Of a stretch of DNA of 54,842 bases, positions 6,888-15,201 are shown piece by piece. Under the pieces are notes generated by a model. That model was given only the letters and a program-made list of their open reading frames with translations. It searched no databases and was not told where the DNA came from. This DNA comes from a bacterium. Its GTDB lineage: Bacteria; Vulcanimicrobiota; Xenobia; Xenobiales; JADMJV01. The translations under genes were made by a program, and so were the position numbers. The stretch spans positions 1 through 54,842 of the forward strand of contig JAFEBA010000092.1 of the NCBI GenBank assembly GCA_018266105.1. Reading direction: 5' to 3'. Position 1 is the first letter of the stretch. The number at the start of each line of letters is the position of its first letter.

Positions 6888-8103
6888 ACGAGCGGATTTT
6901 CTGGTCGTACTGTTTCCAGAAGGCTCTCCACCAGCCCTTAGGCTGCTGCTTATCGCCTGAATACTCGGTGGGGCGCTGTGTCTGCCCGCCCGTGACCAGG
7001 CTGCCCACGTAGTCCCCGTCAGCGTAGACCTGGTTGATCTGGGTGGCGATGGAGGCCAAGTCTTTTTCACTGACGACCCCATTGCTGGTGGCCTTATAGA
7101 ACTGCACGGTGACGCGGATGGGAAAGCGCGGGTCGCGCTCGATCGCCATGTTGTCGATCTCCGTGTAGGGTCCTTCGATCTTACCGTGCCCGATCACCGC
7201 GTTCTCCACGTCGCTCGTCATTTGATAGTTGGCGCCCGCGCAGGGATTGGGTGGACAGGCTGCTTCGCATTCGCTCGCTCGCAGCGGAATTTCCTTATGC
7301 TTGAGCGGCACCTGCACCAGCAGCACCATGTTGAGTCCGCCCTGGCCACCCGCGTTGACGGTCTGGCTCTCTCCCCCAGAAGCAAAGTCCGACAGTCGGG
7401 TTCCGGTAAAACCCGCTCGTTGACCATCGTGGTTGAAGAACAGGCGCTGTCCCCAGGCTGCTCCGGCTTTGTCTCGAGTGTTGTCGATGATGGTGGCGGA
7501 AGTGCCCTCACGGGTACAAACCAGTGAAAGCACGGCCGGATTGCCCTGATAGGATTGGTAGTTGAAGAGCACCGGATTGAATTTTGCCTCACCCTTCTGA
7601 GGGATGGGTAGAAAGCAGGCCTGGGCGCTGACCAGCACATGGGTATCGCGTTCGGCCAGAAGGGACTGCTCCCGGCCCTTCCAGGAGTGAGGGTCGTGCA
7701 GGTACTCGCGGAAGTGGCCTAGATACTGGCGCAAGTTCACTTTATGGAGTTCACGCCCATCCTCGTTTCCGACCAGCAGATTGAAGTCGTCCGGGCGCAG
7801 GTCGGCGGTTTTGTCCTCAAAGTTGGGAAACCGAATGACCGGCATCAGGGTCAGGCGGTCGCCGTCGATCACCTGCAAGGTCATGTCGCTGATGTTCGGC
7901 CCAACCGACGAGTTGGCGTAGCGGCCTGTGTCCTCCCAGGTCAGGTTGAGGATTTGCAGGCCGTGGCTGCGGGCGGCCTGCGTGGCGGTGGGACTGTTGA
8001 CCATATTGGCCGTGTCCGTAACCACTTCTCGGTAGCTGAGGTTTTCACCGGCGTAGGCGGCCAGGGCCAGGAGCCCGGCCAGGGCCAGGGACTTGAGTTT
8101 CAT
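6877..8103 (-). CDS. Secreted conserved protein of unknown function, 408 aa
   Basis: The N-terminus (MKLKSLALAGLLALAAYAGE) is a clear Sec signal peptide, with cleavage probable after AYA at residue 18. The mature region contains TWEDTGRY and SSVGPNISDMTLQV near residues 55-75, which I recall as conserved in uncharacterised exported proteins of several phyla, but no function is attached to them. A Cys-rich patch CEAACPPNPC lies near residue 285. The chain has few charged helices and looks mostly beta. Start ATG at 8103 is preceded by GGAGGTGATTCTCAG, a near-perfect ribosome binding site. Monocistronic by position, facing the MshEN gene. Confidence 0.75.
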   Translation of the reverse strand: MKLKSLALAGLLALAAYAGENLSYREVVTDTANMVNSPTATQAARSHGLQILNLTWEDTGRYANSSVGPNISDMTLQVIDGDRLTLMPVIRFPNFEDKTADLRPDDFNLLVGNEDGRELHKVNLRQYLGHFREYLHDPHSWKGREQSLLAERDTHVLVSAQACFLPIPQKGEAKFNPVLFNYQSYQGNPAVLSLVCTREGTSATIIDNTRDKAGAAWGQRLFFNHDGQRAGFTGTRLSDFASGGESQTVNAGGQGGLNMVLLVQVPLKHKEIPLRASECEAACPPNPCAGANYQMTSDVENAVIGHGKIEGPYTEIDNMAIERDPRFPIRVTVQFYKATSNGVVSEKDLASIATQINQVYADGDYVGSLVTGGQTQRPTEYSGDKQQPKGWWRAFWKQYDQKIRSFKS

Positions 8104-8160
8104 CTGAGAATCACCTCCAATGGCCGCTCCGTCGCCGACTCGAAAGGATTATTTCGCTCC

Positions 8161-8811
8161 CTGAACTTTAAATCCATCGGAATTTTGCGTTGTCCCGAAA
8201 CCTTGCTGGGGCAGGTGACCCGCCAGCCTGAACAAGGTCAGGCTGTGATCGAGCTGGAGCCGGGCCGGCACCTGGAGGTGGCGGTCTCCGATTTACAGGG
8301 GTTTTCCCGAATCTGGCTGATCTGGTGGTTCCATCGTCACCGAGACTGGCGGCCCAAGGTTTTGCCCCCTCGTGGTCGCAGCGGGCGCAAGGGAGTGTTG
8401 GCCACGCGCTCTCCTCATCGGCCCAATCCAATTGGAATCAGCGCCGTGCCCTTGCTTCGGGTGGAGGGGCTCAAGCTTTGGATCGGGGCCCACGATCTGG
8501 TAGACGGAACGCCGATCCTGGACATCAAACCCTATCTGCCCCGCTACGATAGCTTTCCAGAGGAATCCGAAGGCTGGCTGGAAGAGCTTGAGTTCCAGGA
8601 CTGGCAGGTTGAACTGCCTGCTGAACTCGAGGGTCACCCGCTGGCGGCTCGGGTGCGAGCCATACTGCAAGAAGATCCCTTTCCGCACCGGACCCGTCGG
8701 ACGCTGAGGATGCCGGATGGGCGTCTACGCCTGTCGCTGGGCCGCTGGCGCTTCTTCTATCGCATTCAGGGCCAGCAGGTTCTGGTCGAGTCAGCCTTTT
8801 TTCAGGCCTGA
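8161..8811 (+). CDS. trmO: tRNA N6-threonylcarbamoyladenosine methyltransferase TrmO
   Basis: TrmO (TsaA/YaeB) methylates N6 of t6A37 in certain threonine tRNAs, using SAM and an unusual beta-barrel fold. Hallmarks seen here are FSRIWLIWWFHRH, the signature ATRSPHRPNPIG, and LVDGTPILDIKPYLP. The C-terminal extension PDGRLRLSLGRWRFFY is also normal. Length from the first family strand (SIGIL) is about 216 aa, typical. The start is a problem: no in-frame ATG or GTG precedes the conserved core, and TTG at 8185 would remove the first strand. CTG at 8161 is the best placed option, with AAAGGA 12 nt upstream. A one-base slip linking to the ATG at 8120 is an alternative. The open frame further upstream is antisense to the secreted protein. 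Confidence 0.85.
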   Translation: MNFKSIGILRCPETLLGQVTRQPEQGQAVIELEPGRHLEVAVSDLQGFSRIWLIWWFHRHRDWRPKVLPPRGRSGRKGVLATRSPHRPNPIGISAVPLLRVEGLKLWIGAHDLVDGTPILDIKPYLPRYDSFPEESEGWLEELEFQDWQVELPAELEGHPLAARVRAILQEDPFPHRTRRTLRMPDGRLRLSLGRWRFFYRIQGQQVLVESAFFQA

Positions 8812-8827
8812 GCTCTACACTAGAGGC

Positions 8828-9790
8828 GTGGAAAAAGTCAGCATCTTCGCCTTCAACGATTTCCACCGTCGCCTCGAGCCTTTCGCCGATGGCAGCGGTG
8901 GTGCCGCTCGTTTGGTGGGCAAGTTGCGCCAGCTCAAAGCCGAGAATCCCAACTCGATTACCGTCAATGTGGGTGATGTGACCGGCGACAACAAGAAGCT
9001 CGGGCCCGATTCCTTTGCCCCCATCCCCCAGCTCTTCGACCGCGCCCAGGTGGATGTTTTGGCGCTGGGCAACCACGAGTTCGAAGATTCTCGCGGCGAC
9101 TACGAAACGCTGCGCAACGGCCTGATCAAGCCCTTTCAAGGCGAAACCCTGTGTGCCAATGTGCGTTACGCTGGCAAGCCGATTGAGGGAACCCGGCCCT
9201 TCAGCATCAAGCAGTTGGCAGGCTTCAATATTGCCCTGCTAGGCGTGGTCACTCAGGATTTGGGTTCCAAGATGCACCCCACCGCTGGTGTCGGGCTGAG
9301 TAGCGTGGGCATCAAGCAGACCCTGGCCGAGCTGGTTCCTCAGCTCGATCAGCAGTCGGATGCGGTGGTCGTGCTGGGCCACGAGAACTTGAGAGAAATG
9401 ACCGAGCTGACCCAGGGTCAGCCGGGCGTGGATGTCACCCTGGCTGCCCACGATCATCGCCTGACCGCTGAAGCCGTGGAAGTCAATCGCGCCGACGGCA
9501 GCAAGGGGTTCGTTTCTGAAGCCGGCGCCTATGGCCAGAGCATCAACCAGATCGACCTCTATTTCGACTCGTCCACCCGTAAGCTGGTCAAGGTTGAAAT
9601 GACCAATCATAAAGTGGATACCAGTTGCCCCAGCGACCCGGTCGCCGAAGAAATCGTGCGCAATGCTCCCAAGCTGGAGCGGGTGGAGAAACCGAAAGCA
9701 GTCTCCCGCCGCGATCAGGTCAGCCTCAATAGCTTTTCACAACTCAGCCAGTGGTACACGATTCAGCAGGAAGAAGAGAAAAAACCATGA
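8828..9790 (+). CDS. Cytoplasmic 5'-nucleotidase-like metallophosphatase
   Basis: A 320-aa calcineurin-type phosphatase of the 5'-nucleotidase subgroup, from GTG at 8828. Metal ligands are visible in order: NDFHRR (Asp11, His13), NVGDVTGD (Asp50), GNHEFED (Asn82, His83), LGHENLR, and AAHDHR. The C-terminal substrate-binding nucleotidase domain of secreted UshA-type enzymes is absent, and there is no signal peptide, so the enzyme should act in the cytoplasm on an unknown phosphoester. Its stop overlaps the ribonuclease gene by ATGA, suggesting co-translation and possibly shared RNA or nucleotide turnover. The ribosome binding site (AGAGG) is only 1 nt from the GTG, so the start is not certain. 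Confidence 0.8.
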   Translation: MEKVSIFAFNDFHRRLEPFADGSGGAARLVGKLRQLKAENPNSITVNVGDVTGDNKKLGPDSFAPIPQLFDRAQVDVLALGNHEFEDSRGDYETLRNGLIKPFQGETLCANVRYAGKPIEGTRPFSIKQLAGFNIALLGVVTQDLGSKMHPTAGVGLSSVGIKQTLAELVPQLDQQSDAVVVLGHENLREMTELTQGQPGVDVTLAAHDHRLTAEAVEVNRADGSKGFVSEAGAYGQSINQIDLYFDSSTRKLVKVEMTNHKVDTSCPSDPVAEEIVRNAPKLERVEKPKAVSRRDQVSLNSFSQLSQWYTIQQEEEKKP

Positions 9791-11532
9791 TCAAGTCGCT
9801 CCAGAGCCAGCTCAGCCTCCAGAATGTGGCTCGCCCGAAGGGCAAGCCGGCCGCTCAAGAAGCCGGTCCCCGCGATGGCTTTCAAAAGAGCGACTGGAGG
9901 TCCACGCTGGCTGACTTCGGCAAGAAGCTGGAGGCTCGTGAGGCTCTCGGTTTGGGTGACGTCAAGGACGGTAGCGAGAACGCGGCGGTGATGGCCAAGA
10001 TTCTGGCCGACGAGACCCCCACCACCGACCTCAAGCTGATCGCAGACCGTCAGATGGCTAAGGCCGGGCTGTTTACAAGCTTTCCCTCGGGTGTGCTGGC
10101 TGAGGTGGCCGCCGTCAAGGGCCCGGCTTCCATCTCGGACAAGATCCAGGACCTGCGCCACCTGCCCATGGTCTCGGTCGACAACGGCACGCTCGACCCG
10201 ATCACCGGCAAGCTGAAAAGCGACGAGTCCAAGGACATCGACCAGTGCGAGTTCGCCGAGAAGCTTCCGAACGGCAATATCCGCGTGCTGGTGGCCATCG
10301 CCGATGTGGATAGTCTGGTGGAGAAAGGGTCGGCCGTCGACCGTCAGGCAATGCACAACGGCGCCACCGTTTACACCGACGACAAAATTTTCCCGATGAT
10401 TCCCGAGAAGTTCTCGACCGACTTCACTTCGCTGAACGGCGACCAGGACCGCACCGCCATGGTGAAGGAGTATCAGGTCACGCCTGAGGGTGAGATGGTT
10501 GAACCCAAGGTTTACCAGGCCTATATCCACAACCACGCCAAGATGGCCTACGAATCAGTCAACGAATGGCTGACCGAGGGCTCGGGAGCCAGGCCGCCGC
10601 AGCTCAACAACCCCGTCATCGCCGAGCAGATTCGTCTGCAGGACGAAGCTTCCCAACGCCTGGCTCGCAACTTTTACGCCAAGGGCTCGCTGGATTTTGA
10701 GAGTCAGGAAGTCAAAGCTCAGACCAATGAGAAGGGCAACGTGGTCGGGATGAAGATCGACCAGCAGAACCGCGCCAAAGACCTGGTTAAGTATGGGATG
10801 ATGGCTGCCAATATGGCCTCAATGCAGGTTCTGGAAGCGGCCAATATGCCCACCCTTCGTCGCATCGTGAAGACTCCCGAAAAATGGGACCGCATTGTGG
10901 ACCTGGCCAAGGGCTATGATTACAAGTTGCCTTCCTCAGCCAACGCCAAAGAGCTGAACAACTTCCTGGAAGCTCGCAAGAAGGCCGACCCCGAGCATCA
11001 CATGGACCTGTGCAACAAAGTGGTGCGTTTGGTTGGCCGCGGCGAATATGTGGTCTCGACCCCGGGTGAGCCGATCGAAGGTCACTTCTGCCTGGCCGTC
11101 CAGGACTATGGCCACACCACCGCCCCCAACCGCCGCGCGCCCGACCTGATCAACCAGCGCATCGAAAAGGCGGCCGCCAACGGCCAGCCTTGCCCCTATA
11201 CCAAGGAAGAACTGGAAGAACTGGCCACTCACCTCAGCGCTCAGGAAAAGACCATCGCCGGAGTTGAACGCAATGTGCATCGCTCCGCCTCGGCCAAGAT
11301 GATGGAGCCGATGGTGGGCAAGACCTTCGACGGTATTGTTTCGCGCAGCGACCAGCAGGCCACTTGGATTCGTCTGGAGGAGCCTCCAGTGATGGGCAAG
11401 TGGCACGGCGGCAAGGTCGAGGAAGGCGCCCATCTGCGCGTCAAGCTGGACAAAGTCAACGTCGAGAAAGGCTGGATCGACTTCTCGGCCGCCGAAACGC
11501 AGAGCTCTGACGGCTTCCTGTTCAAGGCCTGA
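9787..11532 (+). CDS. RNB-domain ribonuclease (RNase II/R superfamily)
   Basis: A 581-aa predicted 3'-5' exoribonuclease. The RNB core begins about residue 125; the catalytic acidic motif is SKDIDQCEFAE (Asp150, Asp152), followed by VLVAIADVDSLVEKGSAVD and IFPMIPEKFSTDFTSLN. This DIDQ variant in place of DMDD is, as I recall, shared by a bacterial RNB subfamily. The C-terminal half has HTTAPNRRAPDLINQR and a final S1-like stretch (GIVSRSDQQATWIRLEEP). Residues 1-100 are charged, without a recognised cold-shock domain. It starts inside the preceding phosphatase gene (4-bp overlap). Activity on RNA is expected from the family, but the specific substrate is unknown. Confidence 0.82.
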   Translation: MIKSLQSQLSLQNVARPKGKPAAQEAGPRDGFQKSDWRSTLADFGKKLEAREALGLGDVKDGSENAAVMAKILADETPTTDLKLIADRQMAKAGLFTSFPSGVLAEVAAVKGPASISDKIQDLRHLPMVSVDNGTLDPITGKLKSDESKDIDQCEFAEKLPNGNIRVLVAIADVDSLVEKGSAVDRQAMHNGATVYTDDKIFPMIPEKFSTDFTSLNGDQDRTAMVKEYQVTPEGEMVEPKVYQAYIHNHAKMAYESVNEWLTEGSGARPPQLNNPVIAEQIRLQDEASQRLARNFYAKGSLDFESQEVKAQTNEKGNVVGMKIDQQNRAKDLVKYGMMAANMASMQVLEAANMPTLRRIVKTPEKWDRIVDLAKGYDYKLPSSANAKELNNFLEARKKADPEHHMDLCNKVVRLVGRGEYVVSTPGEPIEGHFCLAVQDYGHTTAPNRRAPDLINQRIEKAAANGQPCPYTKEELEELATHLSAQEKTIAGVERNVHRSASAKMMEPMVGKTFDGIVSRSDQQATWIRLEEPPVMGKWHGGKVEEGAHLRVKLDKVNVEKGWIDFSAAETQSSDGFLFKA

Positions 11533-11533
11533 A

Positions 11534-11962
11534 ATGCGAATCAGCCCCAGCAGTCCCGTCCAGCCACGGGCCCTTCCACCCAGGCCGCCCCAGGCGTCCG
11601 AGCCCTATACTTATATGGACTCGGTCTATGAGGCGGGTGAGCATACCGACCTCTGCGTGCGTCTGAATACCGGGGTTTTCACGCCACTTATGTTTGTACC
11701 TGTGGTCGGACCGGTTATGGGTGGGGTGACGGTGGCCGGTTGCCTGGGGCTGTCCCTGCAAAGCGCCTATGCTGCTCACAAGCACGGCGATCGGGACCTG
11801 ATGAAACGCTCCTTGCTTAATGCCGCCATCAGCGGCACTCTCACGGGCGCCGCCGCTTCCATGCTGGGTGTCGGACCGCCAGCCTTGGGGCCCGCACTGG
11901 TCGGTGCGGCCGCCTTGATGGTGGTCGGCCGGGAAGTGCGCGCCCATCTGAACAGGCCCTGA
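11534..11962 (+). CDS. Small glycine/alanine-rich membrane protein
   Basis: 142 residues starting 1 nt after the ribonuclease stop. The first 40 residues are proline-rich (PRALPPRPPQ). Two hydrophobic stretches follow: about 46-75 (VFTPLMFVPVVGPVMGGVTV) and about 100-135 (AISGTLTGAAASMLG and ALVGAAALMVV), the second with small-residue GxxxG spacing. It resembles the membrane parts of the protease at 13317-15188 in composition. No family recognised. The tight spacing on both sides (1 nt) places it in the transcript running from trmO to the acyltransferase. Confidence 0.55.
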   Translation: MRISPSSPVQPRALPPRPPQASEPYTYMDSVYEAGEHTDLCVRLNTGVFTPLMFVPVVGPVMGGVTVAGCLGLSLQSAYAAHKHGDRDLMKRSLLNAAISGTLTGAAASMLGVGPPALGPALVGAAALMVVGREVRAHLNRP

Positions 11963-11963
11963 G

Positions 11964-13004
11964 GTGGCCGACAAGCTCCCCAACCTGGATGGCTTGAGAA
12001 CAATCGCCGCCACGTTGGTCCTGTTGGGGCACGCTGAGCATTTTCTTGGCGCAGTGGGCGGCCCCTATCGGCCTACGGGTTGGATTCAAACCTGCCTGTT
12101 TGAGCAGGGCTTCCAAGCTGTCCAGTTTTTCTTTGTGTTGAGTGGCTACCTGATAACCAGGTTGGTCTTCATTCAAATGGATTTGCCTGGTGGTTTTAGC
12201 TTGAGGAGCTTCTGGCTGAGGCGGGTCGCTAGAATCTGGCCTGTTTACTATATGGTTGTCGCGACCGCGGCGTTGCTGGCCTGGAGAGCCGGGCCGTTTT
12301 TCGGAATGCCGAATAATAACTGGGCCCTGTTGCTCGGGTTTCTGGAGAACTTCGATCTCATGCGGCTGCTCAAGGCCAATCAGTTTCAAGGTCTTGTGGT
12401 CAGTGTGCTTTGGTCCGTGTCCATCGAGGAGCAGTTTTACCTCGTCTATCCGGTCTTCTTGATGCTGATTCCGAGGCGCCTCCGCGGCCATTTTTTGATT
12501 GTGGTAGTGCTTGTGGCTGGCTTTATAAAGCAGCGCAACCTCGTGGACGTATTTCACACCCTTTCGGCTTGCTATGAACTTGGTCTGGGCTGCCTCCTGG
12601 CCTGGCTGCTCCATGGCAGGGAGCCCGCGACTTTCCCCGCTCCTCTATGCTGGCTGCCGTATTTGCTGCTCTTCCTACCTTTTGCGCCTGAAGTCAAGAG
12701 CTTGCTGCGCCCCCTCCTTTTTGCGGCGATCATCTGTGATCAGGCCTTCTGCCAACGCTCCTGGGTGCAGACTCGCTTCATCCCAGGGCTTAACCCCCTG
12801 GGTAAACTGACCTACGGGCTCTACTCCTATCACATGGTGGTGGTGATGCTGGTCTGCCGTTTCATCCAGACCCGGGGCCACGCGCCTCAGGGACCTCTCG
12901 GTTTTTGTTTCTACCTTTTTCTGGTCTGGTCTTTGTCAGTTGGTCTGAGCTGGCTCAGCTATCGTTGGATGGAGCGGCCCTTGCTCAAGCTTGCCCCCAG
13001 ATAA
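11964..13004 (+). CDS. Acyltransferase-3 family membrane protein (OafA-like)
   Basis: A 346-aa integral membrane acyltransferase starting with GTG 1 nt after the previous stop. Family marks: NLDGLRTIAATLVLLGHAEHF at the N-terminus (LDGLR and the conserved His), FFFVLSGYLITR, FWLRRVARIWPVYY, SVSIEEQFYLVYPVF and a final SYRWMERPLLK. About ten membrane helices are visible. Such enzymes O-acylate surface polysaccharides, lipids or peptidoglycan on the far side of the membrane. The partner substrate is not evident from the neighbours. Codon use is slightly more AT-tolerant than in the ribonuclease upstream (several TTT, TTG and ATA codons), perhaps from membrane composition or horizontal exchange. 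Confidence 0.85.
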   Translation: MADKLPNLDGLRTIAATLVLLGHAEHFLGAVGGPYRPTGWIQTCLFEQGFQAVQFFFVLSGYLITRLVFIQMDLPGGFSLRSFWLRRVARIWPVYYMVVATAALLAWRAGPFFGMPNNNWALLLGFLENFDLMRLLKANQFQGLVVSVLWSVSIEEQFYLVYPVFLMLIPRRLRGHFLIVVVLVAGFIKQRNLVDVFHTLSACYELGLGCLLAWLLHGREPATFPAPLCWLPYLLLFLPFAPEVKSLLRPLLFAAIICDQAFCQRSWVQTRFIPGLNPLGKLTYGLYSYHMVVVMLVCRFIQTRGHAPQGPLGFCFYLFLVWSLSVGLSWLSYRWMERPLLKLAPR

Positions 13005-13117
13005 GGTGGGTACGCGCGAGCGGCAACATCTCGGTCACATCCCGACGTATTTCGGAAAAATTTAAGGGTTAATCTGAACAGGCAAAATAAAGAAAGAACA
13101 ACATTGAGGACCACGTC

Positions 13118-13282
13118 ATGCAGAGTTTCGCCAAAGAAGATTTCCGGATTATTTGCGCCTGGTGCAATTCCGAGATCCGCGCCCCTCGTCAGGTTACCTT
13201 AGAACAGGCCCCGGAATCCCATGGCGTCTGCCGCTCGTGCGCTGTGGGCATGGGTTGTCCGCCCGAACTGTTTGAAGCGTAA
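13118..13282 (+). CDS. 54-aa CxxC small protein
   Basis: A short gene with ATG at 13118 preceded by TTGAGGA 8 nt upstream and ending TAA at 13282. The product has ICAWCNSEIRAP and SHGVCRSCA, that is two CxxC pairs (Cys13/16 and Cys38/41) likely to bind zinc, plus a further Cys47. The SHGVCRSCA phrase recalls the ISHGICPECA tail common after sensor or chemotaxis domains in environmental bacteria. The AT-rich 113-bp gap upstream offers room for a promoter (TTAAGG, 17 nt, AAATAA, weak). Function unknown; a small redox or protein-binding module is plausible. Confidence 0.6.
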   Translation: MQSFAKEDFRIICAWCNSEIRAPRQVTLEQAPESHGVCRSCAVGMGCPPELFEA

Positions 13283-13316
13283 GGTTTCTTTCATGCTCGT
13301 CAGCTAGGCTGAACCA

Positions 13317-15188
13317 GTGAAGATCCAGCAAGCGCCAACCAATGTCTCGTTTCCCTTAAGGAAGCTGCCGGGACCGGTCGCCCCACTCACTGTCACGCCG
13401 GATGAGGTTGTCGCTGGCAAAGGGGAGGATTCGCCCCCTCCCAATACCCGCGAGGTGCGCATCGGGCGCTTCGTGAAGTCGCTCACTCGCGAATCGCTCG
13501 AGCACCTCCGCTATCTCTCCACAATGTGGGCGTTCAATATGGTGGGCACCACCGCCGGCCTGATCGCTGCCACACCCATCGGTGTCCATTTTGCGCATGA
13601 CAATGCGGCCGTGGTCGGAGGCGTGGCCATCGGTGGCGGCATCGCCACCGGCGCAGCCGCCGCTCTGGCTGGCTACGGTCTGGAGCGACATGCCTCCAAG
13701 AAGCGCGCCGCTCACAAAGACGAACCCACCACGACCTCCACCAAGGGGGCTGAAACTCTGGTGACTCTGGCTTCGGCCCTGCGGGCCATGCCCAAGTTCA
13801 TTTATCCAACCGTGGTGGGCACGCCGGCTGAAGAGAAAGCCATCTACGACGCCTTGGACAAATTGCCACTCAAGGATGTGACCGCATCTCAGGTGATGCA
13901 CGTGATGCCTAACCTGACCGATACCGGCATCTCCGGTATGTCGCAGCCGGGTCTGACCCACACCCGCATTCTGCTAGACAAAGACTACATCAACGATTCC
14001 CGTGCCGAAGGTCTGGTCCACCACGAACAGGGCCACGCGGTCGATTATTCGGGTGGGTACGGATTGCTGGGTTCGTTGAATTGGCGAGGACCCTTTGGTC
14101 ACGCTCCCTACGTCAGCAATTATGCCAGTGGCAATCGGTATGAGGATTGGGCTGAATCATATGAAGCTTACCATCGGGATCCGGTTGGCTTCACGCGCGA
14201 TTTTCCGGCTAAGGCGCATATCATTCAACAGGCCGAGCGCACTACCCCGGGCGAGCATATGATGGATAACCCGCAGGTCCGGGAGGCGGGTCGCAACATC
14301 GGGCATGCTTTGGGGCAGGTGCCTTACCTGAGGACTGGATTGGAGACCGGCCTGTCGCTTCTTTCTCCGATTCAGCTTCACCGCGGCGCAAATGCCCTGG
14401 AAAAGGGCCTGATTAACGATGACGATGCCCTCAAGTTGAGAGGCAAGATGAGTCTGATCACCGGCGTCTTGATGGGTCTGCCGGGTGGGGCCCCGCTGGC
14501 GACGGTAGCCTCGGCGATGAATCTGGGCTTTCAGTTCTCCACCGGCAATGACCCGAAGAAACTGAAAGAAGCTAATGCCCTGGCCAGCAAGTTTATGTCG
14601 GTGGCCACCGGGCCGGTGGGAATGGCCAGTGTGGCCATCGGGCAGGAGCTCTCGAAAGCCGGGGTGGATCTGAGCAAGATCGACTATACCCCGGATGATT
14701 TCGACGCCCCGGTGAAGCCCGGGAAGATGCTGGAAGGCTTGCTCTGCACCGTGGGTGGCGGCGTGGCTGGCTCGCTGGCGGGAGCCTATCTGGGCGGCGC
14801 ACTCGGAGCTGGGGTTGGAGCCAGCATGAGTGCCTTCTGGGGCCGCATCGGCGGTGGTCTGCTGGGCCTGGGAGCATACGGTGCCTACCGCGCGCTCAAG
14901 TCGGAACATCACGATCCGAATCCTTACGATCTCACCCGGGGAGACAAAGTTTTTTTGACCAAGATCGTGGGTGGAGCCGTGGCCGGCGCAGCACTGGGAA
15001 CCCTGGGTGGAGTGACCGGGGGTCGGGCTCTGGGGGCCCTGATCGGCAACGCCTTCTTGCCAGGTTCAGAGACCTGGACCGCCAACATCGGTGGCTGGGC
15101 CGGGGCTTTGTTGGGCTCTTATGCGCTAGGCAAGGCCGGCGCTGTGGCGGGTCGCAAGTTAACTGAAAAGGACGTTCCCGAAGCCTGA
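13317..15188 (+). CDS. Anthrax-lethal-factor-like zinc protease with glycine-zipper tail
   Basis: A 623-aa protein from GTG at 13317. A hydrophobic, Gly/Ala-rich region spans residues 71-120. The catalytic module follows: HHEQGHAVDY holds the HExxH zincin motif (His236, Glu237, His240), and VSNYASGNRYEDWAESY (about 267-282) supplies the third ligand Glu, the layout of ATLF-like (lethal factor C-terminal type) peptidases. After a soluble stretch, residues 385-420 and 475-615 are glycine-zipper repeats (GGALGAGVGA, GAVAGAALGTLGG) that may insert in membranes. No classic signal peptide. The protein could be a cell-envelope protease or a toxin-like effector delivered to membranes. It lies 35 nt after the small CxxC gene; no immunity-like partner is evident. 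Confidence 0.8.
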   Translation: MKIQQAPTNVSFPLRKLPGPVAPLTVTPDEVVAGKGEDSPPPNTREVRIGRFVKSLTRESLEHLRYLSTMWAFNMVGTTAGLIAATPIGVHFAHDNAAVVGGVAIGGGIATGAAAALAGYGLERHASKKRAAHKDEPTTTSTKGAETLVTLASALRAMPKFIYPTVVGTPAEEKAIYDALDKLPLKDVTASQVMHVMPNLTDTGISGMSQPGLTHTRILLDKDYINDSRAEGLVHHEQGHAVDYSGGYGLLGSLNWRGPFGHAPYVSNYASGNRYEDWAESYEAYHRDPVGFTRDFPAKAHIIQQAERTTPGEHMMDNPQVREAGRNIGHALGQVPYLRTGLETGLSLLSPIQLHRGANALEKGLINDDDALKLRGKMSLITGVLMGLPGGAPLATVASAMNLGFQFSTGNDPKKLKEANALASKFMSVATGPVGMASVAIGQELSKAGVDLSKIDYTPDDFDAPVKPGKMLEGLLCTVGGGVAGSLAGAYLGGALGAGVGASMSAFWGRIGGGLLGLGAYGAYRALKSEHHDPNPYDLTRGDKVFLTKIVGGAVAGAALGTLGGVTGGRALGALIGNAFLPGSETWTANIGGWAGALLGSYALGKAGAVAGRKLTEKDVPEA

Positions 15189-15201
15189 ACGGGACTCTGA
15201 T

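Noticed and set aside
7744..8160. N-terminal extension of trmO
   Set aside because: These codons are antisense to the secreted protein gene, which has a signal peptide and a good ribosome binding site.
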